A DNA stretch of 16,736 bases from Gammaproteobacteria bacterium RIFCSPHIGHO2_12_FULL_37_34 (lineage in GTDB: Bacteria > Pseudomonadota > Gammaproteobacteria > DSM-16500). Position 1 is the first letter of the stretch, and every line of letters starts with the position of its first letter. The stretch is from contig MGXW01000087.1 of assembly GCA_001801495.1 (NCBI GenBank), positions 1-16,736 on the forward strand, read 5' to 3'. Made by a program: the position numbers and the translations under genes. Positions 1-7,363 of this stretch are shown one piece after another. The notes below the pieces were generated by a model. The model saw only the letters and a list, made by a program, of their open reading frames with translations, did not search any database and had not been told where the DNA came from.

Positions 1-23
1 AGACTCCTACTCGATCACATCAA

Positions 24-1553
24 TCACTTGATTTCAATTGGCGTAGCCATTTTTTTCCCTCGTTTTAAAAAGAGTGCAAATGGAATCATCATCAAAAAAC
101 ACCACATCATCACTACAAATACATTAATATAAGACAACATAGCTGCTTGCTGGTGGAGTTCAGTCGCAAGTAGTGCGTTACCTAATGGTTGAGTAGGCAA
201 AAGATGAAGTGGCGCGAGATATTGGTAAGCAGCTAGATGATAAGGTTCTACTCCACCACCTAATTCATTCCAAAATACTTGTGTGCGACGAACGAACAAG
301 GTAATGGCAATCGAGATACCAATCGAGCCACCCATTGTACGTACTAAACTAAATAATCCAGCAGCATCGGTTCGCAATGGATAAGGCAATGTTGAGAAAG
401 CGACAGTAGAAAGGGGGACGATAATCATACCTATTCCTAAACCTTGCAACACCATAGGCCAAATTAACCAGGATGGACTAATGTTTAGAGAGTAAAAAGT
501 ACAGATCCACATACCAATAGCACTAATCACACAGCCTGTAATAATAAACCAACGTGGATCAACACGCAGGATAAATCTTCCAACAATAAACATGCTAATC
601 ATGCCGCTAATTCCTCTTGGTGCAATAATTAATCCAGTGGTAAAAGCGGGGTAATTGAATAATCCTTCCATCATGAGTGGAAGAATGACTAACACACCGA
701 ACATGGCAGTTATAAAAAAAAGCATTAAGATACTAGCAAGCACAAAGTTTTCATCTTTAAAAATGTCCAAACTAAATACCGAATGCAAATTTTTTTGTGT
801 GCTATGAAAAATGAAACCAAGCAAGCCTGTGATGGCAAGATAAGTGATGAAGCAAATAGAAGTTGAACTAAACCAATCGTTTTGATTACCGCGATCGAGC
901 ACGTATTGTGTACCGCCAATCGCAAGTGTTAATAATCCAAATCCTATCCAATCCATATAGCGAGGATGTTTGGGTGTATCAGGAATAATATTTGCGAGTA
1001 ACAAAGTGAATATACCAATAGGAACGTTGATATAAAATGTCCAACGCCAGGAAGCAACATCGGTTAAATAGCCTCCTAAAGTTGGACCAAGAATAGGGCC
1101 AACCATGATACCAATACCCCAAATCGCCATTGCTTTACCACGTTCTTCTGGAGGAAAAATATCTGCTAGAATAGCTTGTGATAATGGCACTAAACTTGCA
1201 CCCATTATACCTTGCAATAAGCGAAAAATAATTATTTCATTTAACGAGGTGGATGCACCACATAATGCTGATACAAAAGTGAATCCAGCGATTGAAAAAA
1301 TAAGATAATTTTTTCGACCCAAGCGATCAGAAAAATAACCTGTTAGAGGCATAAAAATGGCTGATGCAATGAGATAACTCGTGAGGGTCCAGGTAATTTC
1401 GCTAGGAGAAGCAGAGAGTTCCCCTTGCATGTGTGGAAGGGCGACATTCACGATAGTGCTATCGATGACTTGCATAAGCGTTGCAGACATAACAACAATG
1501 GTAATGAGCCATCGGTCAATGGGCGAGATGCTTTTATATAATTCGCTGGCCAT
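24..1553 (-). CDS. emrB: EmrB/QacA-type (DHA2) MFS drug efflux transporter
   Basis: Inner-membrane proton-driven multidrug exporter of the 14-TM DHA2 family. It is expected to pair with the EmrA-like adaptor encoded just upstream and to export amphiphilic compounds across both membranes. The 509-aa length matches the family. Visible motifs: the TM1 signature DSTIVNVALP (31-40) with its membrane Asp31, motif A GYFSDRLGRK (72-81), motif B starting at Arg111 (RLLQGIMGAS), motif C GPILGPTLGG (152-161), and the DHA2 hallmark WRWTFYINVPIG (169-180). Long hydrophobic segments continue to a short basic C-terminus. The ATG lies 2 nt after the emrA stop, so it is the last gene of a tight operon and probably translationally coupled. 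No terminator is visible in the 23 nt left in the window. The family is certain; the substrate cannot be read from sequence, and an outer-membrane TolC partner is not in the window. Confidence 0.93.
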   Translation of the reverse strand: MASELYKSISPIDRWLITIVVMSATLMQVIDSTIVNVALPHMQGELSASPSEITWTLTSYLIASAIFMPLTGYFSDRLGRKNYLIFSIAGFTFVSALCGASTSLNEIIIFRLLQGIMGASLVPLSQAILADIFPPEERGKAMAIWGIGIMVGPILGPTLGGYLTDVASWRWTFYINVPIGIFTLLLANIIPDTPKHPRYMDWIGFGLLTLAIGGTQYVLDRGNQNDWFSSTSICFITYLAITGLLGFIFHSTQKNLHSVFSLDIFKDENFVLASILMLFFITAMFGVLVILPLMMEGLFNYPAFTTGLIIAPRGISGMISMFIVGRFILRVDPRWFIITGCVISAIGMWICTFYSLNISPSWLIWPMVLQGLGIGMIIVPLSTVAFSTLPYPLRTDAAGLFSLVRTMGGSIGISIAITLFVRRTQVFWNELGGGVEPYHLAAYQYLAPLHLLPTQPLGNALLATELHQQAAMLSYINVFVVMMWCFLMMIPFALFLKRGKKMATPIEIK

Positions 1554-1555
1554 GT

Positions 1556-2431
1556 CTATTTATTTAAACTAATTGTTACCGAAGCAGTTGTACCAATACG
1601 TAGTGGAAAGTTTGGATCAGGATTTAGAAAACGAATACGAACCGGAACACGTTGGGTGACTTTTACCCAATTACCCGTAGCGTTTTGTGGAGGTAATAAT
1701 GAAAAAACGGTTCCCGTACCACCACTAATACTTTCAACCACACCTTGAAAAGAATGATCAGGATACATATCAACAGTAATAGTTGCGACTTGTCCTCGTT
1801 TAATTTTGGCGAGTTCGGTTTCTTTAAAGTTAGCATCCACCCAGTATTCCTCATCACTAATCAAGGCAAATAATGGTTGATTAGCGAGCACAATATCACC
1901 TGTACGCAAGGAAACATTTGCTAACCAACCAGTGGTAGGTGCAACGATTTTTGTATACGTTAAGAGAAGTTTGTTTTGAGCGAGATTAGCTTTTGCTTCT
2001 TCGACTTTCGATAGCGCAATTTTAAAACGAGCAATGGTATTGTCTTTATCTTGAGGAGGTAGATATTTATTTCGCACGAGGTTTACTATACGTTTTTCAG
2101 TAACATGAGCATTTTCTAATTCGGTTGCGGCTACATCTAGTTCTGCTTGAGCTGAATTGACTGCTAATTGAAAAGGTTTTGGATCAATTTCAAATAATAG
2201 GGCACCCTGTTTAACGTATTGGTTATTGATAATAGCAACAGCATTGACTTCTCCTGTTATACGAGATGCGATTTGTACTACATTTGCATTTACATAAGCG
2301 TTATCTGTACTGAGATAATAGTTAGCATAAATTTTTATACCTAACCACGTTAGACCACTCACCATGAAAAAAAGAATGACGACGTATGTTTTAAAATTTT
2401 TAGATTGAGTGATGTGTTGAAAATAATTCAT
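1556..2431 (-). CDS. emrA: EmrA-like HlyD-family membrane fusion protein
   Basis: Periplasmic adaptor linking the EmrB pump to an outer-membrane channel. One N-terminal membrane anchor (about 15-36) is followed by the EmrA signature STDNAYVNAN (41-50) and the first half of the biotinyl-lipoyl domain (about 52-84). A helical hairpin spans about 88-160, then comes the second lipoyl half (KIVAPTTGWL, 161-170) and a beta-barrel region. The near-C-terminal block SLLPPQNATGNWVKVTQR (244-261) is typical of EmrA/FarA adaptors. At 291 aa it is shorter than E. coli EmrA (about 390 aa), mainly because the periplasmic helical hairpin is short; all conserved blocks are present, so it does not look truncated. 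It starts 3 nt after the preceding stop, with only a weak GAG upstream, which suggests translational coupling. The family is certain; the emrA name rests on similarity and on pairing with emrB. Confidence 0.92.
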   Translation of the reverse strand: MNYFQHITQSKNFKTYVVILFFMVSGLTWLGIKIYANYYLSTDNAYVNANVVQIASRITGEVNAVAIINNQYVKQGALLFEIDPKPFQLAVNSAQAELDVAATELENAHVTEKRIVNLVRNKYLPPQDKDNTIARFKIALSKVEEAKANLAQNKLLLTYTKIVAPTTGWLANVSLRTGDIVLANQPLFALISDEEYWVDANFKETELAKIKRGQVATITVDMYPDHSFQGVVESISGGTGTVFSLLPPQNATGNWVKVTQRVPVRIRFLNPDPNFPLRIGTTASVTISLNK

Positions 2432-2434
2432 AAT

Positions 2435-2797
2435 TTAAACTCGAAATAAACTATATAGTAGTATGAGTAAGATAAATAAATTAATTCCAGTAAAGATATA
2501 ATCATTTGCTTTCAAATAAAGCCATACCAATGTTATGACGCGAATGATTTGAGTAATTACGAGTGCAAGTAATCCAAATTCAATGATGCCGATAGGCGAT
2601 AACAATTTTGTAGCATCCAAAATTTGTACAACACTAAGATCATAAGTGCTGGATTGTAACATTGGGACGGAGATGATTTCACTGCCATGTTGAATTAAAT
2701 ATAGGGTACTTCCAATGAGTGCAATACCAACAGAAATACAAGTTCCTAGCAGTAAAACAAGGCCTATCCTTTCTTGCATATTTTTATTAGTTAGCAT
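2435..2797 (-). CDS. Small DUF1634-type membrane protein
   Basis: A 120-aa integral membrane protein with three predicted helices (about 11-35, 69-94 and 101-118). The C-terminal part, with GLLALVITQIIRV around 75-87, a short charged loop (LKANDY) and a final helix ending LLYSLF, resembles DUF1634. In many bacteria DUF1634 genes lie next to a TauE/SafE permease, as here. The ATG directly follows the TauE stop (TAAATG), so the two are almost certainly co-translated and may form one complex. The molecular function of the family is unknown. Recognition is from pattern and context, so the family name is likely but not certain. Confidence 0.8.
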   Translation of the reverse strand: MLTNKNMQERIGLVLLLGTCISVGIALIGSTLYLIQHGSEIISVPMLQSSTYDLSVVQILDATKLLSPIGIIEFGLLALVITQIIRVITLVWLYLKANDYIFTGINLFILLILLYSLFRV

Positions 2798-3634
2798 TTA
2801 GATGGGACCAGTTAGGGTATGATAAAGCATTTGTAATCCTATTAAACAAATTGCAATACTAAATAAAATACGCAACGCACGATTTTTTGTTTTCGTTAAT
2901 ATTTTTGCACCGAAAAATGATCCTAATACTACCCCTATCATGACAGGAAAACAAATCAAGGGATTAATGAATCCGTGTGAAAAATAAATGCCAGCACTCA
3001 CTGCTGCAGTAATCCCTATCATGAAATTGCTAGTGGTTGTTGCAACTTTGTAAGGTAAACGTAATGCTTGATCCATGGCTAAAACTTTTAATGTGCCTGA
3101 TCCTATCCCTAGTAATCCTGCTAAAATGCCAGCTACCCCCATGATAGCAAGTGCGGCAGGAACATGTTGGACATGATACGATTTCATTTGGTGAGCGGAT
3201 GGATAATTGCCATCTAATTTTAAAGCAACCGCCCAAGGATGCGAGCTTAAATATGTTTCATGTTCTTCTTTACGTCGAATAGTTAAATAAGCAGAAAAAA
3301 AAAGTACGAGACTAAACAAAATAGCTAGGAAGTGAATGGGTACAACAGCAATTAATAATGCGCCTAAGAATGCGCCTATTACCGCAGGTATTTCTAAGAA
3401 CATTCCAATTCTAAGATTAGTATAACCCTCACGTAAGTAAGCAGCTGCTGTACCAGAGGAAGTCGCTATGATCGAGATAAGGGAAGCCCCCATTGCATAA
3501 TGAATGTTGGTATGAAACAGTAGCACTAATAGGGGAATAATAATCACACCTCCCCCCAATCCGGTGAGCGCACCAAATAAACCTGCAATAATAGAGAAGA
3601 TAAATAAAAGAACAGAAAAAGTTAATATAGTCAA
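2798..3634 (-). CDS. TauE/SafE-family permease (putative anion/sulfite exporter)
   Basis: Inner-membrane permease of the TauE/SafE (DUF81) family, linked in other bacteria to export of sulfite, sulfoacetate or other small organic anions. The 278-aa length is typical. The internal duplication is visible: repeat 1 carries GALTGLGGGVIIIPLL (21-36) and repeat 2 carries GILAGLLGIGSGTLKVLAM (169-187) followed by the conserved TTSNFMIG (200-207). About eight hydrophobic segments surround a hydrophilic loop at 120-155. The start is TTG, preceded by a weak AAGG with 7 nt spacing. The next Met (about residue 48) would remove most of repeat 1, so TTG is preferred. It heads the operon with the DUF1634-type protein and EmrAB. 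The substrate cannot be deduced. Confidence 0.9.
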   Translation of the reverse strand: MTILTFSVLLFIFSIIAGLFGALTGLGGGVIIIPLLVLLFHTNIHYAMGASLISIIATSSGTAAAYLREGYTNLRIGMFLEIPAVIGAFLGALLIAVVPIHFLAILFSLVLFFSAYLTIRRKEEHETYLSSHPWAVALKLDGNYPSAHQMKSYHVQHVPAALAIMGVAGILAGLLGIGSGTLKVLAMDQALRLPYKVATTTSNFMIGITAAVSAGIYFSHGFINPLICFPVMIGVVLGSFFGAKILTKTKNRALRILFSIAICLIGLQMLYHTLTGPI

Positions 3635-3667
3635 AAAATAACCTTTTGTTTTTTATAAAAATATATG

Positions 3668-3696
3668 ATTGTATTTAAGATAAACTATTAGAACAA
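3668..3696 (-). promoter_or_regulatory. Possible sigma-70 promoter of the TauE-DUF1634-emrAB operon
   Basis: On the minus strand TTGTTC (3691-3696) and TACAAT (3668-3673) are separated by 17 nt, with initiation expected near 3661, about 27 nt before the TTG start. The -10 matches the consensus at 5 of 6 positions but the -35 at only 3 of 6. The gap is very AT-rich, so chance matches are likely. No equally good promoter was seen for the divergent L,D-transpeptidase gene. Confidence 0.3.
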
Positions 3697-3752
3697 AAAA
3701 AACGAGCTTATAGAGTAAAATTAATAATAAGAATAAAAAAGAGGAGGTCAGG

Positions 3753-4466
3753 ATGCGGATAGCTTGGATGGTTATATCGGTATTTATTCTTTTACTCATT
3801 TTACCGAGTGATATGTATGCTAAATCTCACCATCCTAGCTGGTGTAATGAGGTAGGTTATACTTGTCTTCAGGTCAAATCTGGACAATCGTGGCAATCCC
3901 TCTTTCCTGATGAACGAGAGCGTGGTTTGGTGATGCGCGTTAATCATACGAATGCTCGATTGTATCCAGGCATGGTGATACGTATTCCTGATAATCTAGA
4001 ATCTTCAGATTTATTAGATCATGCGCCTTTTCCGCTTACAATCGAACCACCTGAAGAAAAAGTTATTGTAGTTGATTTAAAGAAACATGCTTTTGGAGCA
4101 TATGAAGCAGATGGTCAGTTAATTCGTTGGGGGCCAGTAACAGGTGGTAAAGATTGGTGTTCTGATATTGATCGTTCTTGCCGAACCAAAGCAGGTGTGT
4201 TTCGCATTTATTCGTTAGGTAGTAGCAATTGTGTTTCAAGCAAATTTCCTATTCCAGATGGCGGTGCACCAATGCCATATTGTATGTTCTTTAATGGTGG
4301 CCAAGCATTACATGGATCACCAGGTGGTGTGATTCGTGGTAATGAAAGTCATGGATGTGTACGCTTGTTCGTTGATGATGCAGAATGGTTACGTTATGAT
4401 TTTGTTGATCCGCCACGTGGTTTTAATCAGTATCGTGGAACGAAAATAGTTGTGTTTGGATCGTAG
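3753..4466 (+). CDS. Periplasmic L,D-transpeptidase (YkuD domain), EnhA-like
   Basis: Secreted enzyme expected to form 3-3 peptidoglycan cross-links or attach proteins to peptidoglycan. A signal peptide covers about 1-23 (hydrophobic core VISVFILLLIL, likely cleavage after MYA). A LysM-like segment (about 38-79: VKSGQSW, then VNHTNARLYPGMVIRIP) could bind the wall. The YkuD domain (about 103-235) has the catalytic signature: His187-Gly188 in LHGSPGG and ESHGCVRLF with nucleophile Cys202 and Arg204. Six further cysteines (31, 38, 136, 143, 160, 177) make it unusually Cys-rich; the DWCSDIDRSC and PMPYCMFF blocks recall the Legionella EnhA (enhanced entry) family, an assignment from memory. A very strong GAGGAGGT Shine-Dalgarno lies 4 nt before the ATG. 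The gene stands alone, divergent from the efflux operon. Confidence 0.9.
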   Translation: MRIAWMVISVFILLLILPSDMYAKSHHPSWCNEVGYTCLQVKSGQSWQSLFPDERERGLVMRVNHTNARLYPGMVIRIPDNLESSDLLDHAPFPLTIEPPEEKVIVVDLKKHAFGAYEADGQLIRWGPVTGGKDWCSDIDRSCRTKAGVFRIYSLGSSNCVSSKFPIPDGGAPMPYCMFFNGGQALHGSPGGVIRGNESHGCVRLFVDDAEWLRYDFVDPPRGFNQYRGTKIVVFGS

Positions 4467-4503
4467 AGTTAAAATAGAGTTAAAAAGCCTCAGATTTTAT
4501 GCC

Positions 4504-4533
4504 TTGCAATTGTACCCCAAACGGGATACAATT
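4504..4533 (+). promoter_or_regulatory. dinJ-yafQ core promoter inside an inverted-repeat operator
   Basis: TTGCAA (4504-4509, -35) and TACAAT (4527-4532, -10) are exactly 17 nt apart, placing the start about 12-15 nt before the dinJ ATG. Overlapping them is an imperfect 26-nt dyad at 4508-4533: outer arms AATTGTA and TACAATT, one mismatch, inner arms CCC and GGG, and a 4-nt centre. A dyad covering both promoter boxes is what an antitoxin-autoregulated TA promoter should look like. The sequence pattern is observed; the regulator is inferred. Confidence 0.7.
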
Positions 4534-4551
4534 ACTAAAGAGGTGGCAATT

Positions 4552-4812
4552 ATGAGCAAAGCAGCATTTATCAGGGCACGAGTAGAACCCCAATTAAAAG
4601 TAAACGCAGAGCATATTTTAAGCGAACTCGGCATTACACCAACACAAGCTATTACAATGTTATACAGCCGTATTGTGCGTGAATATGAATGGCCTTTAGA
4701 GTTAAAAATCCCAAATGCAAAAACAGCTCGTGCAATCAGGGAAGCTAGAAAAGGAAAGGGTGTAACCATTTGTAAAAATGTGGATGATTTATTTAAAAAA
4801 TTGAAAAAGTAA
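4552..4812 (+). CDS. dinJ: DinJ/RelB-family antitoxin
   Basis: Antitoxin of a type II toxin-antitoxin pair, expected to dimerise through an N-terminal ribbon-helix-helix domain (about 1-45), bind the upstream dyad, and neutralise the toxin with its C-terminal tail. At 86 aa it equals E. coli DinJ in length. The start AAFIRARVEPQLK and the ELGITPTQAITMLYSRI stretch match the DinJ/RelB pattern, as does the ending VDDLFKKL. An in-frame ATG at 4450 inside the L,D-transpeptidase gene would add 34 residues, but it lies upstream of the promoter. The ATG at 4552 has AAAGAGGT at 7 nt spacing, so it is taken as the start. The stop overlaps the toxin start by one base (TAATG). Confidence 0.9.
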   Translation: MSKAAFIRARVEPQLKVNAEHILSELGITPTQAITMLYSRIVREYEWPLELKIPNAKTARAIREARKGKGVTICKNVDDLFKKLKK

Positions 4813-5081
4813 TGTTAACGCCAGGGTATAAAACTAGTTTTAAAAGAGACTTAAAACTTATAAAGAAGAGAGGAAAAGATATTCAAAAGCTATATGACAT
4901 CATATCTGATTTAATCCACCAAAAACCATTAGCAAAAAAACATGTAGCTCATCCATTAAAGGGTGAATATAGCGATTGCAGAGAGTGTCATATAGAACCA
5001 GATTGGTTGCTTATATACCTCATAAAAGATAATAGCATCACATTTATCCGAACAGGAACGCACTCCGATCTATTTAAATAA
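4812..5081 (+). CDS. yafQ: YafQ-family mRNA interferase toxin
   Basis: RelE/ParE-superfamily ribosome-dependent endoribonuclease toxin of 89 aa, partner of the DinJ-like antitoxin whose stop it overlaps. The C-terminal half closely follows E. coli YafQ: HPLKG (47-51), RECHIEPDWLLIY (57-69) and FIRTGTHSDLF (78-88). By that alignment His47, His60, Asp64, His84 and Phe88 correspond to the YafQ residues known or proposed to act in catalysis (E. coli His50, His63, Asp67, His87, Phe91), so the toxin looks active. It ends 5 nt before the convergent phaC stop with no terminator between, so some readthrough antisense to phaC is possible. The location between unrelated chromosomal genes fits a solitary TA insertion. 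Confidence 0.92.
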   Translation: MLTPGYKTSFKRDLKLIKKRGKDIQKLYDIISDLIHQKPLAKKHVAHPLKGEYSDCRECHIEPDWLLIYLIKDNSITFIRTGTHSDLFK

Positions 5082-5086
5082 ATAGG

Positions 5087-6832
5087 TTATTTCTGCAAAA
5101 CATAGGTTCCAGGTGCATTTTCAAGAGGAACATACCCTTTCTTTTCACAGCCCATTTTAGGGGGCAATTTAATCATTTTACCAGAGCGTTTTGTTAACCA
5201 TTTTTCCCAAGCTGGCCACCAGGATCCGTTATTTGGCTTTGTTTTTTGATACCAACTATTTGCATCAATAAAACGATCAGATTCTTTTAGCGTGGAGAGG
5301 CGATAATAACGCTTTGTTTTTTTAACAGGCATACTGACAATACCAACATTGTGTCCACCGCTTGTTAAAGCGAAAGTAACGTCACTTGAGGTGAGCATAT
5401 TTATTTTAAATACAGAGCGCCATGGTGAGACGTGATCACGCTCGGTTGCTACAACAAAAACAGGAACAGTAATGTCAGTGAGTGAGATTGGTTTGCTTTT
5501 AACAAGATATTTTCCCTCAGCCAGTTGATTATCGAGAAATAAATTACGTAGATATTCTGAATGCATTTGATAGGGTAATCGTGTTGCATCAGCATTCCAC
5601 GCCATTAAATCCGTGAGTGGTTTACGTTTTCCGAGTAAATAATCATGAATGAGACGGGACCAAATTAAATCGTTTGATCGAAGTAATTGAAATGCACCTG
5701 CCATTTGATTGGTATCTAAGTATCCTTTTTCTCTCATCATATTTTCTAGAAACACAATTTGACTTTCATCAATAAATAAACCTAACTCACCAGGTTCATT
5801 AAAATCGATTTGAGCGGCTAATAAAGTTAAGCTTGCTAAACGATCATCATTATTTCGAGCCATAGTAGCAGCGGAAATAGCAGCGAGTGTGCCCCCTAAA
5901 CAATAGCCGAGCAAATGAATTTTTTGACGCGGCACGATGGTTGAAATCACATCTAGCGCTGATTGAATGCCAAAATCAAGATAATCTTCCATACTGAGTG
6001 AATGATCTTTCTTTTTTGGATTTTTCCAAGAAATACAAAAAACCGTATGTCCTTTTTTTAGAAGATATTTAACTAATGAATGTTTAGGTGTGAGATCTAA
6101 AATATAATACTTCATAATCCATGCGGATGTGATCAACACAGGTTCTGGGCAAACTTTTTTGGTAAGAGGTGCATATTGAATTAATTCGATTAAACGATTG
6201 CGATAAATGACTTTTCCTGGCGTCACCGCTATATTTTTTCCGATCACAAAATTTTCTGAACCAATAGGTGGTTTATTAGCATAAATACGACTAAGATCTT
6301 CAATGAAATTATCCCATCCCTTTACAAAATTGGCACCCTGTTGTTGTAGGGCGGCCTCTTGAATTTCAGGATTAGTCAGTGCTGAATTAGAGGGTGACAA
6401 CATATCTAAAATTTGACGCAAGGTAAAATCAACAACTTCTTCATGATGGTGACTTACACCTCTTACGTTAATTGCAGCATCATGCCACCATTGCTGTGCC
6501 ATAAGAAAGGATTCATAAATATAATTATAAGGGAATTCTTGCCAACGCTTATCTATAAAGCGTTTATCTTGCGGTGAGGTTAATACACAATATTCGCCCC
6601 GTGGATCGCCACTGATATGGCCAAGATATTGATGAACCAAATGCCAAAAATTTTCCTCATAAAGTTGAACGAGCTGCATTTGTTTTGCAGGATGAATAGC
6701 AAGATGTAGATACCAATCGAAGAAAGCGAGCAGGAGTGCTGCTGGTGAAATACCGTGGCTAAGACGACTAATAGCAACTTGTACGGAACGATCTAATGTT
6801 TCGTAATAGCTTCCTTCGTGTTGTGTATCCAT
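5087..6832 (-). CDS. phaC: Class I poly(3-hydroxyalkanoate) synthase PhaC
   Basis: Polymerises (R)-3-hydroxyacyl-CoA, chiefly 3-hydroxybutyryl-CoA, into PHB at the surface of cytoplasmic granules. The 581-aa length suits class I. The N-terminal PhaC_N region (about 95-260) includes FIDKRWQEFPYNYIYESFL. The alpha/beta-hydrolase core carries the lipase-like box GYCLGG (309-314) with nucleophile Cys311. The triad is completed by Asp466 in TERDHVSPW and His494 in GGHNVGI, at spacings like the Cupriavidus enzyme (C319, D480, H508). WWPAWEKWL near 538-546 is also typical. It lies 36 nt downstream of phaP on the same strand, forming phaP-phaC after phaB. Its Shine-Dalgarno GAGG, 6 nt before the ATG, is part of a hairpin described separately. 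Confidence 0.95.
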   Translation of the reverse strand: MDTQHEGSYYETLDRSVQVAISRLSHGISPAALLLAFFDWYLHLAIHPAKQMQLVQLYEENFWHLVHQYLGHISGDPRGEYCVLTSPQDKRFIDKRWQEFPYNYIYESFLMAQQWWHDAAINVRGVSHHHEEVVDFTLRQILDMLSPSNSALTNPEIQEAALQQQGANFVKGWDNFIEDLSRIYANKPPIGSENFVIGKNIAVTPGKVIYRNRLIELIQYAPLTKKVCPEPVLITSAWIMKYYILDLTPKHSLVKYLLKKGHTVFCISWKNPKKKDHSLSMEDYLDFGIQSALDVISTIVPRQKIHLLGYCLGGTLAAISAATMARNNDDRLASLTLLAAQIDFNEPGELGLFIDESQIVFLENMMREKGYLDTNQMAGAFQLLRSNDLIWSRLIHDYLLGKRKPLTDLMAWNADATRLPYQMHSEYLRNLFLDNQLAEGKYLVKSKPISLTDITVPVFVVATERDHVSPWRSVFKINMLTSSDVTFALTSGGHNVGIVSMPVKKTKRYYRLSTLKESDRFIDANSWYQKTKPNNGSWWPAWEKWLTKRSGKMIKLPPKMGCEKKGYVPLENAPGTYVLQK

Positions 6833-6837
6833 TTTAT

Positions 6838-6851
6838 GCCTCGCAGGAGGC
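6838..6851 (-). promoter_or_regulatory. Hairpin enclosing the phaC ribosome binding site
   Basis: In the phaP-phaC intergenic mRNA, GCCUC and GAGGC form a perfect 5-bp, four-GC stem with a 4-nt loop (CUGC). The 3' arm contains GAGG, the only good Shine-Dalgarno for phaC (6 nt before the ATG). The 5' arm, followed by CU, resembles the 16S anti-Shine-Dalgarno. It is not a terminator on this strand because no U-run follows. It may lower or regulate PhaC translation relative to the phasin; the pairing is seen, the role is inferred. Confidence 0.5.
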
Positions 6852-6868
6852 TTTTGAAGCTTTATTAA

Positions 6869-7264
6869 TTATTTGCTACTCGATTTTTCTGGTTTCTCGT
6901 AAGACCGTGTTGCACTCGAATCGCGAGCGCCACCAAATGTATTGGTAGGTTTGCACAATTTCATATATTCATCCATGCCTTCTGCGCAAGTAGACATGAG
7001 AGTTTGCATGCCTTGCATGCAAGCAGACATGTTTTCATTAATAAAATCGCGTTGCAAATTTAATAATTCTTCTGGTTTTTTAATATTAGTAAGACGTTTG
7101 AATTGATCAGACCATCTGAAAACATTTTCATTGGTCATTTCTAAGTTTTTTTGTGCCATGTGTTGGCAAATATGACACAATTCAGTAACTTGTTTACCCC
7201 ATTCATTTGTAGGGGTGAATAAATTTTTGTTTTTATACCATTGTTCAAAGTTTTCGTTGAACAT
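6869..7264 (-). CDS. phaP: Phasin family protein (PHB granule surface)
   Basis: A 131-aa, mostly helical, amphipathic protein expected to coat PHB granules and limit their size. It fits the phasin family by length, composition (regular hydrophobic spacing, no membrane segment) and position between phaB and phaC; sequence motifs in this family are weak. Residues 1-105 look helical, including FEQWYKNKNLF near the start and a central KKPEELLNLQRDFINENM. The C-terminal 25 residues are Ser/Lys-rich and probably disordered. Several Cys occur in the middle (LCHIC, SACMQG). An ATG 12 nt upstream (7276) would add MEVF, but that codon runs into GGAGG, which sits 5 nt before the ATG at 7264 and is clearly its Shine-Dalgarno. 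The later ATG is therefore used. Confidence 0.85.
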   Translation of the reverse strand: MFNENFEQWYKNKNLFTPTNEWGKQVTELCHICQHMAQKNLEMTNENVFRWSDQFKRLTNIKKPEELLNLQRDFINENMSACMQGMQTLMSTCAEGMDEYMKLCKPTNTFGGARDSSATRSYEKPEKSSSK

Positions 7265-7301
7265 AAAAACCTCCATTTATTTTGTGTACAGCAATATATT
7301 C

Positions 7302-7330
7302 AATGTAGGATGTTTATGTAAAAAAGTCAA
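7302..7330 (-). promoter_or_regulatory. Likely sigma-70 promoter of phaP(-phaC)
   Basis: On the minus strand TTGACT (7325-7330, 5 of 6 to consensus) and TACATT (7302-7307, 4 of 6) are 17 nt apart in the 99-nt gap between the phaB stop and the phaP ATG. Initiation near 7295 would give a leader of about 30 nt. This would let phaP and phaC be expressed separately from phaB. Confidence 0.5.
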
Positions 7331-7363
7331 ATTATTGTATATAAATAAAGCTTTTTTTATATT

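Noticed and set aside
725..1572. Open frames antisense to or overlapping emrB and emrA
   Set aside because: They lie inside genes with strong family motifs and have no ribosome binding site or recognisable protein; they are frame shadows. The same applies to similar short frames inside phaC, phaB, pdhA, pdhB, pdhC, the GGDEF-EAL gene and the synthetase gene.
4450..4551. A 34-codon N-terminal extension of the antitoxin
   Set aside because: It would overlap the L,D-transpeptidase gene and start upstream of the promoter and operator; the ATG at 4552 has a good Shine-Dalgarno and gives the exact DinJ length.
6993..7023. GCATGC-rich tandem motif inside phaP
   Set aside because: It is explained by repeated Met-Gln codons in the CMQGMQT stretch of the phasin and does not extend beyond it.
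7265..7276. Upstream ATG for the phasin
   Set aside because: The codons after it contain GGAGG, the Shine-Dalgarno for the ATG at 7264, and there is no ribosome binding site for the upstream ATG.
7331..7363. Possible terminator after phaB
   Set aside because: Only an AT-rich dyad (ATATAAA and TTTATAT) is present, without a GC stem or clean U-tract; chance is likely in such sequence.
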